DNA from: Lantana camara
Lineage: Eukaryota > Streptophyta > Magnoliopsida > Lamiales > Verbenaceae
DNA: 64,000 bases
Direction: 5' to 3'
Assembly: GCA_037501455.1 (NCBI GenBank)
Contig: CM074864.1
Span: forward strand, 27,956,001 to 28,020,000
The notes under the pieces were generated by a model, which had not been told where the DNA came from, made no database searches, and saw only the letters and a program-made list of their open reading frames with translations. This document shows, one piece after another, positions 34,365 through 45,457 of this stretch (position 1 is the first letter of the stretch; each line of letters begins with the position of its first letter). The position numbers and the translations under genes were made by a program.

Positions 34365-34589
34365 TGTAGCACCCCGGAGCGAAAGGGCACCACATCCCCC
34401 GCACCATAGCCCAAAACGTGTAACGGAGTGGGAACTCCTCTCACGCCCCAAGCCATGGTGAACGGGTGACAAACAAAATTCCAACCTAGCAAGGCGGTCT
34501 AGACCCTCAAATCAGAGCATGCATCAAACATAAAATACGGAAGCGATTAAATATAAATCATAGCATGCTAGAAATTATCATATTGTAGC
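34365..34589 (-). repeat. LTR F, 3' end segment
   Basis: On the minus strand this is the final ~225 bp of an LTR, ending GGGGTGCTACA at 34365 next to the F primer site. The LTR continues at 43354 after the inserted element E. The break is marked by duplication GTAGC. Confidence 0.85.
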
Positions 34590-35003
34590 TGTAGCACCCC
34601 TATACGTAGGGATACCACACCCCCGCACTATAGGCCGATCCACATACGAAATGGACAATCCGTACATGAACTAACCTATAGCGAACGGGTGACAAAGAAA
34701 AGAAAAGACGTGCTAGGCGGGACTAAACCCCAAGGCAATACAAAATTAAGACATAACAGTTAAAAGCGGAAGCATTAACTCATAAATACATATAGGTACC
34801 ATATTTATCAGATAGATACGTATAGATACCAAACTAACTATCAATACATTATCATCTCTTATACATGATCAAGTATTCAAAATGTGATAACAATAGACAT
34901 GACATGAGAAGTAGTAAAATATATACATGATGGTACACTGATAGACTCGTGACAATGCAAGACTGGACCAGACTCCCGCCTAGCACGACCGGCTCTCAAG
35001 TAC

Positions 35004-35788
35004 CTGAAAAGTGAAGTATCAGTCTACCGAAGACTGAGTGAGGGGCATAAATATATATAAAGCGCAATCACATGCAAGTTATAACCTCGGGTAAGGTTTT
35101 ATAATTAAAAGTAATATAAGTTCACAATAACATAAACTCGCCCGAGATTACAACTACCAGTATTAAGTACTTGTTCGTTTTCATGCAATCAATCAATACA
35201 TGGCCCCGGCGAGTAAGGGCGGTCTCCAACCGATCTCCCAATGAACATGAACATGCTTGCTTGTTTAATAGTCAATAGGTGATCATGCAATTCACTTATC
35301 GTGCAATCGTGCGATAGTGTACTCATATAACACGTTCATGAAATGACAATCATGCAATAACCCGAGGCGCATCCGTGGTGCCGGACTCGTCCCCAGTCTC
35401 CTTTTTCCTCCGGTTTGATGAAGGGATTGCAAGGCCCCAACATCCAATCTCATTGAGCAGAGGGTACATGAATCCCTAAGCCCGGAGCTCCTTCCTCCAC
35501 CAATCTCCTAGTGGATTCAGGGGTGACCCCTAACATGGTGAGGATAGCGCCAGAGTTACCCGTCAGCCCTTGCTTTCCCGGTTGGCTCTAGTCACTACCC
35601 TCGGGCCCAAACGTAACCATCATGCTACTCGCCTAAACATGCATGAAACAATACCTGACTTGCTTGCTTGCTTGAACCTGGCTTGAAATGATCAATGATT
35701 TATAGAAAGTATAACCGTAAATACTATTTTGGCCAAAATATCACATAAGGGGTATACGGGTTCTATGTAACTAACAATTAAACCTCAC
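35004..35788 (-). other. Putative LTR intron, element E
   Basis: On the minus strand, donor G/GTGAGG at 35788 and acceptor TTTTCAG/G ending at 35004, 785 bp. Same signals as in A, C and H. Splicing is inferred. Confidence 0.48.
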
Positions 35789-36076
35789 CTATACCGACCA
35801 AGACAAGTAGGCACGACCTACAGGGCTTGCTCCTCGTCCCTACCCTCGTGACCTGTGCAAACACGACACTTATACATGAGACATGACCTAAAATGCCCAA
35901 AAAGTGACGAACGGCGGAAATGTATCGAGATGACCACGAAAATGCAATGTGGTATGATAACATGTTGTTTCAAATCATATTAGCACATATTACGGCAATT
36001 CGGGGTCAAAGAAGTCGTCGGATCGAGGGGCTAAAAATGTAATTTTATGCAGTCACATTTGTTCTGTCAGCGAGGT

Positions 36077-36302
36077 GGGAACGGCCGTTCCGGGTTGCCT
36101 TTGTAAATGGGAACGGTCGTTCCCATTCCTCCCAAAAACGCACCCACGTTTTCCCCCTTTAAAACGCGCGAAAGCTGGGAACGGCCCTTCCGGCACAAGG
36201 CCAAAATGGGAACGGCCGTTCCCATGCTCGGCCACCTAAATCATTTGAAAAGGTGGAAACACCCGTTCCCACAATGCCTTGAGGCTGGGAAAGGCCGTTC
36301 CC
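36077..36302 (-). repeat. Paired palindrome array, E 3' LTR
   Basis: Six GGGAACGGCCGTTCCC-type copies start at 36077, 36109, 36177, 36208, 36255 and 36287. Within-pair steps are 32, 31 and 32; between-pair steps are 68 and 47. In mirror order this matches the A array. Several copies differ from their partners in the 5' LTR, so the sites are mutating. Confidence 0.87.
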
Positions 36303-37201
36303 TGTTTCTGCAAATATGAAGAACAGAGAAAAACAGGGGAGGGCTACGGGAATGCAAACAAAGCCACCCAAAAATCCATTTTGATCAAGACAAGCATATA
36401 TTTTCTGGAAATATAATGCATATAGGTTCAAGAAATGATATTCTAGCACTTAAACACTCAAAGCACACAAGATCATCAAGAATTCATGATTCCACACTCA
36501 TGATCACACTTGGTCATTCAAGCTAAATATTCAAGAATTCAAGCTATACTTCATACTATAATTCATGAAATGATCATACAATCATGCTTCCATCTACCAA
36601 TCATCCATCTAGCATATAAATCCCAAACCCTAGCTCCTACAAAGATGCTCAAGAGACCATATGTCTCCACTTACATGCTTTTGAAGGTAAAGAAATGAAT
36701 GGAGAAGATGATGATGGATGCTTGAGCTCAAAAGCTTGGAGTTTCTTGAATAACTTGGATGATTTGATGAAATCTCCTCTCCCCCCTTTCTACATGAAGA
36801 ACCGAGAGCAAGAAAGATGGATATGTTGGTGAATTTGGAAGCAAATGATCATGAGAAGCTTGGAGATGCAATATACCGTGATATTTGGGAAATAAGTAAT
36901 ATTTGCAATTAAACCCTCCAAGTTATTTAAGTTAAGCAATTAAGGATATCAAGTTTGGAAAGTGATCACTTTAGTCCTCAAAGGTTTTCATGCAATTTGG
37001 TCCCTAAGTTTAAAAGAATGGACATATAGGGCCAAGTTGACAATTAAATCATTTTCGGTAATTAATTCACGAAATAAACATTTTCAAGTTTTGAGATAAA
37101 TTATAAGTTTAATATGAATTTCATGAAAGTATTATAAAATATAATTTATAAAATTATTTTAGACATAAGATATTAATAAATGAAAATCGGGGCGTTACAA
37201 C

Positions 37202-37226
37202 TCTCCCCCCCCCCCCCCCCTTAAAA
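37202..37226 (-). other. Polypurine tract of E with a G16 run
   Basis: On the minus strand a run of sixteen G (complement 37205-37220), flanked by TTTTAA and AGAG, precedes the 3' LTR. In A the G run at this place is seven or eight bases. Expansion of the homopolymer, or a sequencing artefact, is possible. Confidence 0.8.
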
Positions 37227-37245
37227 GGGCCTGGTCCCCAGGTCC
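37227..37245 (-). other. Hairpin before polypurine tract, element E
   Basis: On the minus strand GGACCTGG-GGA-CCAGGCCC, an 8-bp stem with one wobble. The same GGA loop and place as the A hairpin (17652-17672), with a different outer stem. Confidence 0.68.
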
Positions 37246-37277
37246 ACTGTCACGTTTTAAAACGATGCACAATTCAT

Positions 37278-37404
37278 AAGAGAACCCCGTCTCTTGAACA
37301 AGAATGAAAGAACCCCGTCTTTCACAAGAAGTGAGAAACCCCGTTTCTCAGCAAGGAGTGAGAGAGCCCCGTCTCTCACAGAAAAGGAGAGAGCCCCGTC
37401 TCTC
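37278..37404 (-). repeat. Array of five hairpins with a constant loop, element E
   Basis: Plus-strand reading: AAGAGA-ACCCCG-TCTCTT (37278-37295), TGAAAGA-ACCCCG-TCTTTCA (37305-37324), TGAGAAA-CCCCG-TTTCTCA (37332-37350), GTGAGAGA-GCCCCG-TCTCTCAC (37358-37379) and GAGAGA-GCCCCG-TCTCTC (37387-37404). All stems are perfect yet differ from each other, and the loop is nearly fixed (CGGGGY on the sense strand). Spacing is about 26-29 bp. The array lies between the gag remnant and the 3' LTR. Confidence 0.85.
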
Positions 37405-37612
37405 ACATGCACTGAAGTAGTTCAAGGAGTAGACAGCGAAAACAATGGAATGAATGTTATATAGACAATTAGAATCATAATACTTTCACAAATATCATAT
37501 AGACAATTAAACCATTTAATCACATACTTATCACTCATAATTAACTAGTTTGCAATGCACAAGAAATTAAATACAGTAGTAATAAGATAAGTGATGCACG
37601 TGGTATGCATGG

Positions 37613-38428
37613 CTAAATGTACCGTTCACCGATGGTTGTACTATGCCTATAACCGGTACCTGCTTCTTCCCGGACCCGATTCGTATTTACATTTTGCACT
37701 CCCCTCTCGCGAACGCCTTCCCGCGCTTGCACTGGTAATCTTTCACCCCCGGTAGATCTCCCTCGTAGCCTTGAGCAAGTGTCTATGTGATGCTCGTCAC
37801 TCCCGCAGTAGAGACATAATCCCAACCGTTTCCTACAGCCGTCATAGGTGTGGTTATAACGTCCACAATAACTGCAAAGAAGTTTCCCGGAAGATGTTGC
37901 TGAAACTGGGTTACGCGAAGTTCCCGAACTCGATCCAAGTGGTTGCTTCTTTTTCTTGCGAGACCTTTCCTGAGGTGCCGGGGTATGATAAGAGATAGGC
38001 CGCTTTCCTTTGCTAGAAAACTATCCCGACTTCGAACCTGAAGCCTGTCCGGGGTGAGGATTAGACCTTCTTGCCTCAAACAAAGTGGTGCCTCGGTCCT
38101 CTTCTTGGGAGTCACTCGGAGTTAGTTCCCACACCCTTTTGATTTTCTTGAGTTGTGATCCGGTGGAATCCTTGTTTCCTTCATAGGGTCTTGAGGATGG
38201 TTGGTTTTGAATTTCCCTAAATGACATCGAAATTTGGCCCGGCTGTGATGCTAAGTCCCGCGACTCGGAGGAAACATACTCTTTTATCTTCTGATCTACT
38301 AAACGAACCAAAGACTCGAAAAACTCCTGAGGCGGAACCGGAGGGGGTAAATGTGAAGAAACCCTAGGTGCCTGTTCCTGAGGAGGGTGGCCTTGAGATA
38401 TCCTGTAATCAAGACACTGAACATGCAT
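37613..38428 (-). pseudogene. Shortened gag of element E
   Basis: Read from 38428 down. The first frame shows the A-like sequence of gag (Pro-rich start, VRLVDQKIKE, REIQNQ, KKIKRVWELTPSDSQEE), then jumps to the Ser/Gly-rich stretch that in A follows the capsid (GQASGSKSG), so most of the capsid core is deleted. After a stop and frame change, two intact zinc knuckles follow (CSYCGRYNHTYDGC and CLYCGSDEHHIDTC, near 37875-37760). The coding region ends near 37613 with no protease or pol. Binding of RNA by the knuckles is conceivable, but the frame is broken. Confidence 0.8.
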
Positions 38429-40711
38429 GTTGAATTAATATGCCAATGCACGTAATACACTCAGAAGTAATAACTCAGCACAGTGGAGCAATTAAGTTCA
38501 ATCGAGGGAATCACATATATGTAAAGAAATTTAAATTTAAAGTAGCGTATGATGCACGTGCTTATGTATGCATTGAACCTGTCACCGGAGTAATGGAAAA
38601 ATTTATCTCGACATGAAATTCCTTGTTTGTTGAATCCTAAGCTTGTCTTGAACTTGGTAATCATTTCTTGTTTTCCCACGGTCTTCTATTCTTCAAATTT
38701 ATCTAACCTTCGCTTGAACATTCCCACGGCTCAGTATTATGATTTCTGAAACCCAAAGTCTTTTATGCTCATGGAATTAACATCTAGCTTACTCTTTAAT
38801 AGCTGCTCCCCAATTGTTGCCTGAATCCTCTTCATAGTTGTCACTTTGATCCAACTCCCTTGTTTACTCTTTGAGAGTTTGAATAATTGAATGAATTCCC
38901 TTTTCCGTTGTTTGCACTCGATCACCCAACCTTTACCTAGAAATTCGTGGCCTTTCTTTACTGTCTTCATTCATTGCTTCATGTCCTTTAACGCAATCTC
39001 ACCACACGACAATTCAGCTTGGATCTGGATATGCCCACTACTGAAATCTTTAACATGGTTGTCTTTCAATTTCATATTCACTGGAGTGCTGAGCTTCCTT
39101 TATCCCTTTCTTAATTGAAATCCCAAAATTGTCCGTGCGTTAACTGGGGTAACGATATGCTCCCTAAACAAGAACTCTGGGATTCAATTTCTGTTCCACT
39201 TATGGAATTAATTTCCTGACCCCTCTCGAACTATCCCGATTCACCAAGTTACCACCATGATTGAAGTCCTCCACGTCTACTCTTTCCCTTTGAGCCGGAT
39301 ATACAACTCATCTTCTTACTTACCTACTTGTGAGCATATAATTGCCTTCCAGAATTCTTTATCATCCAATGCCATTTTCGTTTATTGCTCCAAGTCTCCC
39401 AATTCACTTTCTTGCACGACCATCCAACTTGAGTCCGGAAAAATAAATTCATTCCACCCGATTATAGAGTCCTAAGATCTTTACCTTTCGTGAATAGATC
39501 ATCCAAGGCTACTAGCTCGATTTGAATTATCGAAATGATCTTCTTCTCTTACTTGAATTTGCTTCCCAACTAACTAAGTCTCAGTTTAACATCACACCTG
39601 AATCTCGAGTAATTAGTACCCAATCTCCTTCACCTTATCCTCGGATGAAGTAGACTTCCTGGCCCGGTAGACGTGTCATCTTTGATAGTACAAATTTCCC
39701 ACAGTTCATTCTTTTATTTCAGATCTCATTCCTTGAATCATAACTCGATGAACTTGCCTTCGAACTTTTCCATATTTGATCCTTAGTCTAAAATTCCTTG
39801 GTAGCACTTTCTGTGAATTGATGATCCAAGTTGAAAATTCTTAAATTTGAGATGCTTCTACTCGTTGCTCCATATCTTCCAATTCAACCACATCATGGTC
39901 GACAATCCTCTTTTCCCTAGTATAAAACTCCCGGTTAGACATCCACAAAATTCCTTTTTCCTTCCAACCCTTGAACCACTCGCTAATGGCAATCCGGTTA
40001 TTCTCCCTCTAATTAATACTTTGCTTCTCTTGAGTACTTTCCTTTACCGTTCCCTACCTGTCAATGTATTCCCTCGACACGACAATTTATCCTGACTTAG
40101 AAAATAACCCTGTCTTACCCAATGTAGAACCCCCAACCATGTTGGTTTTCCATAACTGATTGTTCGATTCTTTCTGGCTGTCGTGTTAGAAATTTGAATC
40201 CAATTGAGTTAAACCCAAAGATAATTCCCAAACATGTACTTCGAGCGAAAAACTTAATTGACTTTCTTCCACGCCCTGATTTTAGCCTCAACTTGCACAC
40301 CCTTCTCAAATCCTGTAGTAGCCCAAAATTATCGAGCAAGTGGCCGTGGTTTGACATTCTTTCCACAACCTGCAACTCACAACCTTCTTTGAAACAATTG
40401 CATGTGGGTAAGGCATGCTCATGTCACATAATGATCACATAATTAATGCTTACGGCAAAGATTTAATATAAATGCAGCAAGTAGTGTATCAATGTTTAAA
40501 ATAGAACACATTAAGCACATAATTTCAAAGAATTCAAGATCAGTTAATTAATAATAAATTGCAAAACTCAATGCAAAGCACAAGTTGTCAAGTAATCTAA
40601 TTAATTCAAAGAATTCAAATAATATGCAAGACTCTCAATCAACAATTAATCCTATGTCGTTCGACCTAGACTTGACACGGCACGACACGAGAACCTCGGT
40701 TTTGCAACCGG
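38429..40711 (-). other. Long leader/spacer of element E, no recognised gene
   Basis: Between the primer site and the gag remnant on the minus strand. The leader stem-loop sits at 40652-40669. The rest is purine-rich on the minus strand, with only short open frames (for example near 40115-40375 and 38737-38970) that I cannot link to any family. It may be captured or strongly decayed sequence. Confidence 0.5.
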
Positions 40712-40723
40712 GCTCTGATACCA
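40712..40723 (-). other. Primer-binding site, element E
   Basis: On the minus strand TGGTATCAGAGC, seven bases inside the 5' LTR edge (40731), followed by the CGGTT-GCAA-AACCG hairpin. Confidence 0.92.
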
Positions 40724-40730
40724 CCTCAGA

Positions 40731-43348
40731 TGTAGCACCCCTATACGTAGGGATACCACACCCCCGCACTATAGGCCGATCCACATACGAAATGGACAAT
40801 CCGTACATGAACTAACCTATAGCGAACGGGTGGCAAAGAAAAGAAAAGACGAGCTAGGCGGGACTAAACCCCAAGGCAATACAAAATTAAGACATAACAG
40901 TTAAAAGCGGAAGCATTAACTCATAAATACATATAGGTACCATATTTATCAGATAGATACGTATAGATACCAAACTAACTATCAATACATTGTCATCTCT
41001 TATACATGATCAAGTATTCAAAATGTGATAACAATAGACATGACATGAGAAGTAGTAAAATATATACATGATGGTACACTGATAGACTCGTGACAATGCA
41101 AGACTGGACCAGACTCCCGCCTAGCACGACCGGCTCTCAAGTACCTGAAAAGTGAAGTATCAGTCTACCGAAGACTGTGTGAGGGGCATAAATATATATA
41201 AAGCGCAATCACATGCAAGTTATAACCTCGGGTAAGGTTTTATAATTAAAAGTAATATAAGTTCACAATAACATAAACTCGCCCGAGATTACAACTACCA
41301 GTATTAAGTACTTGTTCGTTTTCATGCAATCAATCAATACATGGCCCCGACGAGTAAGGGCGGTCTCCAACCGATCTCCCAATGAACATGAACATGCTTG
41401 CTTGTTTAATAGTCAATAGGTGATCATGCAATTCACTTATCGTGCAATCGTGCGATAGTGTACTCATATAACACGTTCATGAAATGACAATCATGCAATA
41501 ACCCGAGGCGCATCCGTGGTGCCGGACTCGTCCCCAGTCTCCTTTTTCCTCCGGTTTGATGAAGGGATTGCAAGGCCCCAACATCCAATCTCATTGAGCA
41601 GAGGGTACATGAATCCCTAAGCCCGGAGCTCCTTCCTCCACTAATCTCCTAGTGGATTCAGGGGTGACCCCTAACATGGTGAGGATAGCGCCAGAGTTAC
41701 CCGTCAGCCCTTGCTTTCCCGGTTGGCTCTAGTCACTACCCTCGGGCCCAAACGTAACCATCATGCTACTTGCCTAAACATGCATGAAACAATACCTGAC
41801 TTACTTGCTTGCTTGCTTGCTTGAACCTGGCTTGAAATGATCAATGATTTATAGAAAGTATAACCGTAAATACTATTTTGGCCAAAATATCACATAAGGG
41901 GTATACGGGTTCTATGTAACTAACAATTAAACCTCACCTATACCGACCAAGACAAGTAGGCACGACCTACGGGGCTTGCTCCTCGTCCCTACCCTCGTGA
42001 CCTGTGCAAACACGACACTTATACATGAGACATGACCTAAAATGCCCAAAAAGTGATGAACGGCGGAAATGTATCGAGATGACCACGAAAATGCAAGGTG
42101 GTATGATAACATGTTGTTTCACATCATATTAGCACATATTACGGCAATTCGGGGTCAAAGAAGTCGTCGGATCGAGGGGCTAAAAATGTAATTTTATGCA
42201 GTCACATTTGTTCTGTCAGCGAGGTGGGAACGGCCGTTCCGGGTTGCCTTTGTAAATGGGAACGGTCGTTCCCATTCCTCCCAAAAACGCACCCACGTTT
42301 TCCCCCTTTAAAACGCGCGGAAGATGGGAACGGCCCTTCCGGCACAAAGCCAAAATGGGAACGGTCGTTCCCATGCTCGGCCGCCTAAATCATTTGAAAA
42401 GGTGGGAACGCCCGTTCCCACAATGCCTTGAGGCTGGGAACGGCCGTTCCCTGTTTCTGCAAATATGAAGAACAGAGAAAAACAGGGGAGGGCTACGGGA
42501 ATGCAAACAAAGCCACCCAAAAATCCATTTTGATCAAGACAAGCATATATTTTCTGGAAATATAATGCATATAGGTTCAAGAAATGATATTCTAGCACTT
42601 AAACACTCAAAGCACACAAGATCATCAAGAATTCATGATTCCACACTCATGATCACACTTGGTCATTCAAGCTAAATATTCAAGAATTCAAGCTATACTT
42701 CATACTATAATTCATGAAATGATCATACAATCATGCTTCCATCTACCAATCAACCATCTAGCATATAAATCCCAAACCCTAGCTCCTACAAAGATGCTCA
42801 AGAGACCATATGTCTCCACTTACATGCTTTTGAAGGTAAAGAAATGAATGGAGAAGATGATGATGGATGCTTGAGCTCAAAAGCTTGGAGTTTCTTGAAT
42901 AACTTGGATGATTTGATGAAATCTCCTCTCCCCCCTTTCTACATGAAGAACCGAGAGCAAGAAAGATGGATATGTTGGTGAATTTGGAAGCAAATGATCA
43001 TGAGAAGCTTGGAGATGCAATATACCGTGATATTTGGGAAATAAGTAATATTTGCAATTAAACCCTCCAAGTTATTTAAGTTAAGCAATTAAGGATATCA
43101 AGTTTGGAAAGTGATCACTTTAGTCCTCAAAGGTTTTCATGCAATTTGGTCCCTAAGTTTAAAAGAATGGACATATAGGGCCAAGTTGACAATTAAATCA
43201 TTTTCGGTAATTAATTCACGAAATAAACATTTTCAAGTTTTGAGATAAATTATAAGTTTAATATGAATTTCATGAAAGTATTATAAAATATAATTTATAA
43301 AATTATTTTAGACATAAGATATTAATAAATGAAAATCGGGGCGTTACA
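40731..43348 (-). repeat. 5' LTR of element E
   Basis: 2618 bp, near-identical to 34590-37199. It differs by a longer (GCTT)n run near 41803-41822 and scattered substitutions. The palindrome array is at 42226-42451 (starts 42226, 42258, 42326, 42357, 42404, 42436), with fewer damaged copies than the 3' LTR. Flanked by GTAGC. Confidence 0.92.
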
Positions 43349-43552
43349 GTAGCTATCATATTCAACTTATACAAATTTAATTACAGAACAAGTGTACAAA
43401 CCTTATCCCAGGCCAGAGTCTAAGTACATAATTTAAACATATTCCAGAATTAACAAAATGCGTAAAATAAATGAAATACGATGCATGAGACTCGAGCTAT
43501 CCTTAACCGACGACTCAAAGACAACCGCCTAGCTCGAACAACCCAAAAGCAC

Positions 43553-44427
43553 CTGCAAATTAAACAAAACAGGGAAAAAGAGGAACAAAAACGAGGGTCA
43601 GTCCTAAAGACTGGTGAGGGCCTAACACACACACTCATATATACGTATACAGCAAAGCACTAATCAATTCGAAAAGAATCCATGAACCGGGGATGGTTTT
43701 TGCAAGCTAAATCATTTTCCATGATAATAAATATATTGGAAAAGGGGTTAAAGTCCAAGGGCCAAAACAACCAATTTTAAGTATTTAAAAGTCCATACTC
43801 GTTTCATAGATTTATACATAATCACACTAACTCGGCGAGTACGAGTTGTCCTTCCAAACTCCATTCATATTCAAAGACATAAATCATAATCAAAACATAA
43901 TTCGTAATTCAACCTGCTCCAGGTGATAGAAGGGTAGCAAGCCCTAGCTATCGGTCATAATTCACACGAGACAAGGCTTAATCACGTCCTTGAAACCTTC
44001 GGCGGTGGCTCCCGCCGGCTCAAGAGAAACGGCCTCCCTCAACCGCCTAAGGCCGGGTGAGACTCTCAAATGGAAAGTGTTGATGGGGGAGCTCGGTGAC
44101 CCCACGGTCGACCCGAGATGCCATACCACTCTCCGGGGCCCAATCATAATTCAAAAATCATGATTTTCATAAATTTCATAATTTTCGTAAGCTTATCTTT
44201 CAAAGCTCAAAGCTCGCTACACACTCACACATATTCATAGCTTTCCAAAAGAATATCAAAATAGAGCTATATACATATAAAACCTTTTCAAAGTCTTATA
44301 CAAAATGGGACGAGCCCTCAAAATACAAATCATACACATATTTATCATATAGTATACATAACTTGCATGCGGGCTTCAAAACACATAGGGTTGTAGGTCA
44401 TATTATTTAAAAGGAAGAAAACCTCAC
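43553..44427 (-). other. Putative LTR intron, F
   Basis: On the minus strand, donor AAG/GTGAGG at 44427 and acceptor TTTGCAG/G ending at 43553, 875 bp. Fragment G has the matching pair (46775-47555, donor GTGGGG, acceptor TTGTAG/G, 781 bp). Confidence 0.45.
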
Positions 44428-45321
44428 CTTGCTCGACCAAACCGAACAAAACGGAACAAAGCAAACTAAAGAACCTCCTCCTCAACAACGGGACGAACCT
44501 AAGAGCAAAACAAAGAACAAGAGACAAACTTAGACTCAAAATGAACCATATTGACCCTCGGCGAATATGTATGAATGCAAGTGATGCGTATGAAGCTTAA
44601 CAAATTAACATATAACGCATACACGTTCATATCAAATCATAAGTCTCATAAATCACATTAAACAGATTCATAATTTTCATATAACACGCATATCATATCA
44701 TACAACATGTTATCAAAGCTTTCATATCATATAAGGAGCAAGAAATGATAATTCAAGGCATACAAACGAAACATGAAGAGAAACAAGGTAGCACTTAGGT
44801 CACATTAGTTCACAACTCGTATATAAGCACCGAAATCCCATCTAAAGTTCACGACATGTTAACGAAGCATACAAATCCAGAAAGAAAGTAAAAGAGATCA
44901 TATACCACTCATCAAAGCAAAGAAGGAACGTAAGTAAGGCAAAGAGTTACCAAGAGATATCACGTAAGACACATAAGATCATATTTCACATATTTCACGT
45001 TAAACAAGTCCATATAATCCATGCAATACGCATAAGAAGTCATACGACATATTAGAATTGCATATATTTTATATAAGAGCAAGGAAGTTATACAAGAGGC
45101 AAACAATCAAAGTATGAAGTCACGTATACATTTAAGAGAGCATATTAAGTCATATAGGGCACATAACACGTAAAATGAATCCATAAATATAATACAATAA
45201 TTATAACACATAATTTGACATGTTAGTAAAGCATGGGGATCAAATTAGGGGTGGGAGAAATAAGAAACAAGAGAAAAGAAACAAGAAAACAAAGTTCGGA
45301 GCAAAAGGGAACCACTGATCT

Positions 45322-45457
45322 AAATCCACCCCGGTGGATTTTTTTCAAAAGGAGAATCCACCCCAATGGATTTAGGTCAGAAAGTTCCAGGAGAGGGCTG
45401 CCTCAAATCCACCCCGGTGGATAATTTTCAAAGAGAAAATCCACCCCCGTGGATTTG
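45322..45457 (-). repeat. Paired palindrome array, LTR F
   Basis: Four copies of an ATCCACC-CC-GGTGGAT inverted repeat; ATCC starts at 45324, 45356, 45407 and 45439. Within-pair steps are exactly 32 bp twice, and the between-pair step is 51, as in C. The 16-bp spacers carry CAAAAGG and CAAAGAG. The palindrome has no similarity to those of A, E or C. Confidence 0.85.

Larger units (their letters stand above)
34590..37199 (-). repeat. 3' LTR of element E
   Basis: 2610 bp; minus strand reads TGTAACGCCCCG...GGGGTGCTACA. Contains the palindrome array 36077-36302, an intron-like segment 35004-35788 and the CAGTCT/AGACTG stem-loop near 35020-35038. Confidence 0.92.
34590..43348 (-). mobile_element. 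Non-autonomous gypsy element E (complete, pol-less)
   Basis: On the minus strand: 5' LTR 40731-43348 (2618 bp), primer site 40712-40723, internal region 37200-40730, 3' LTR 34590-37199 (2610 bp). The target duplication GTAGC is at 34585-34589 and 43349-43353. The interior is only about 3.5 kb and holds a shortened gag but no protease, RT, RNase H or integrase. The LTRs differ at about twenty sites by eye plus a (GCTT)n length change, so the insertion is recent. LTR ends and the palindrome array relate it to family A, which may have supplied its enzymes. Confidence 0.92.

Noticed and set aside
37278..37404. CRISPR-like spaced repeat
   Set aside because: Repeats are self-complementary hairpins with only ~10-bp gaps in a plant retroelement; no spacers or cas genes.
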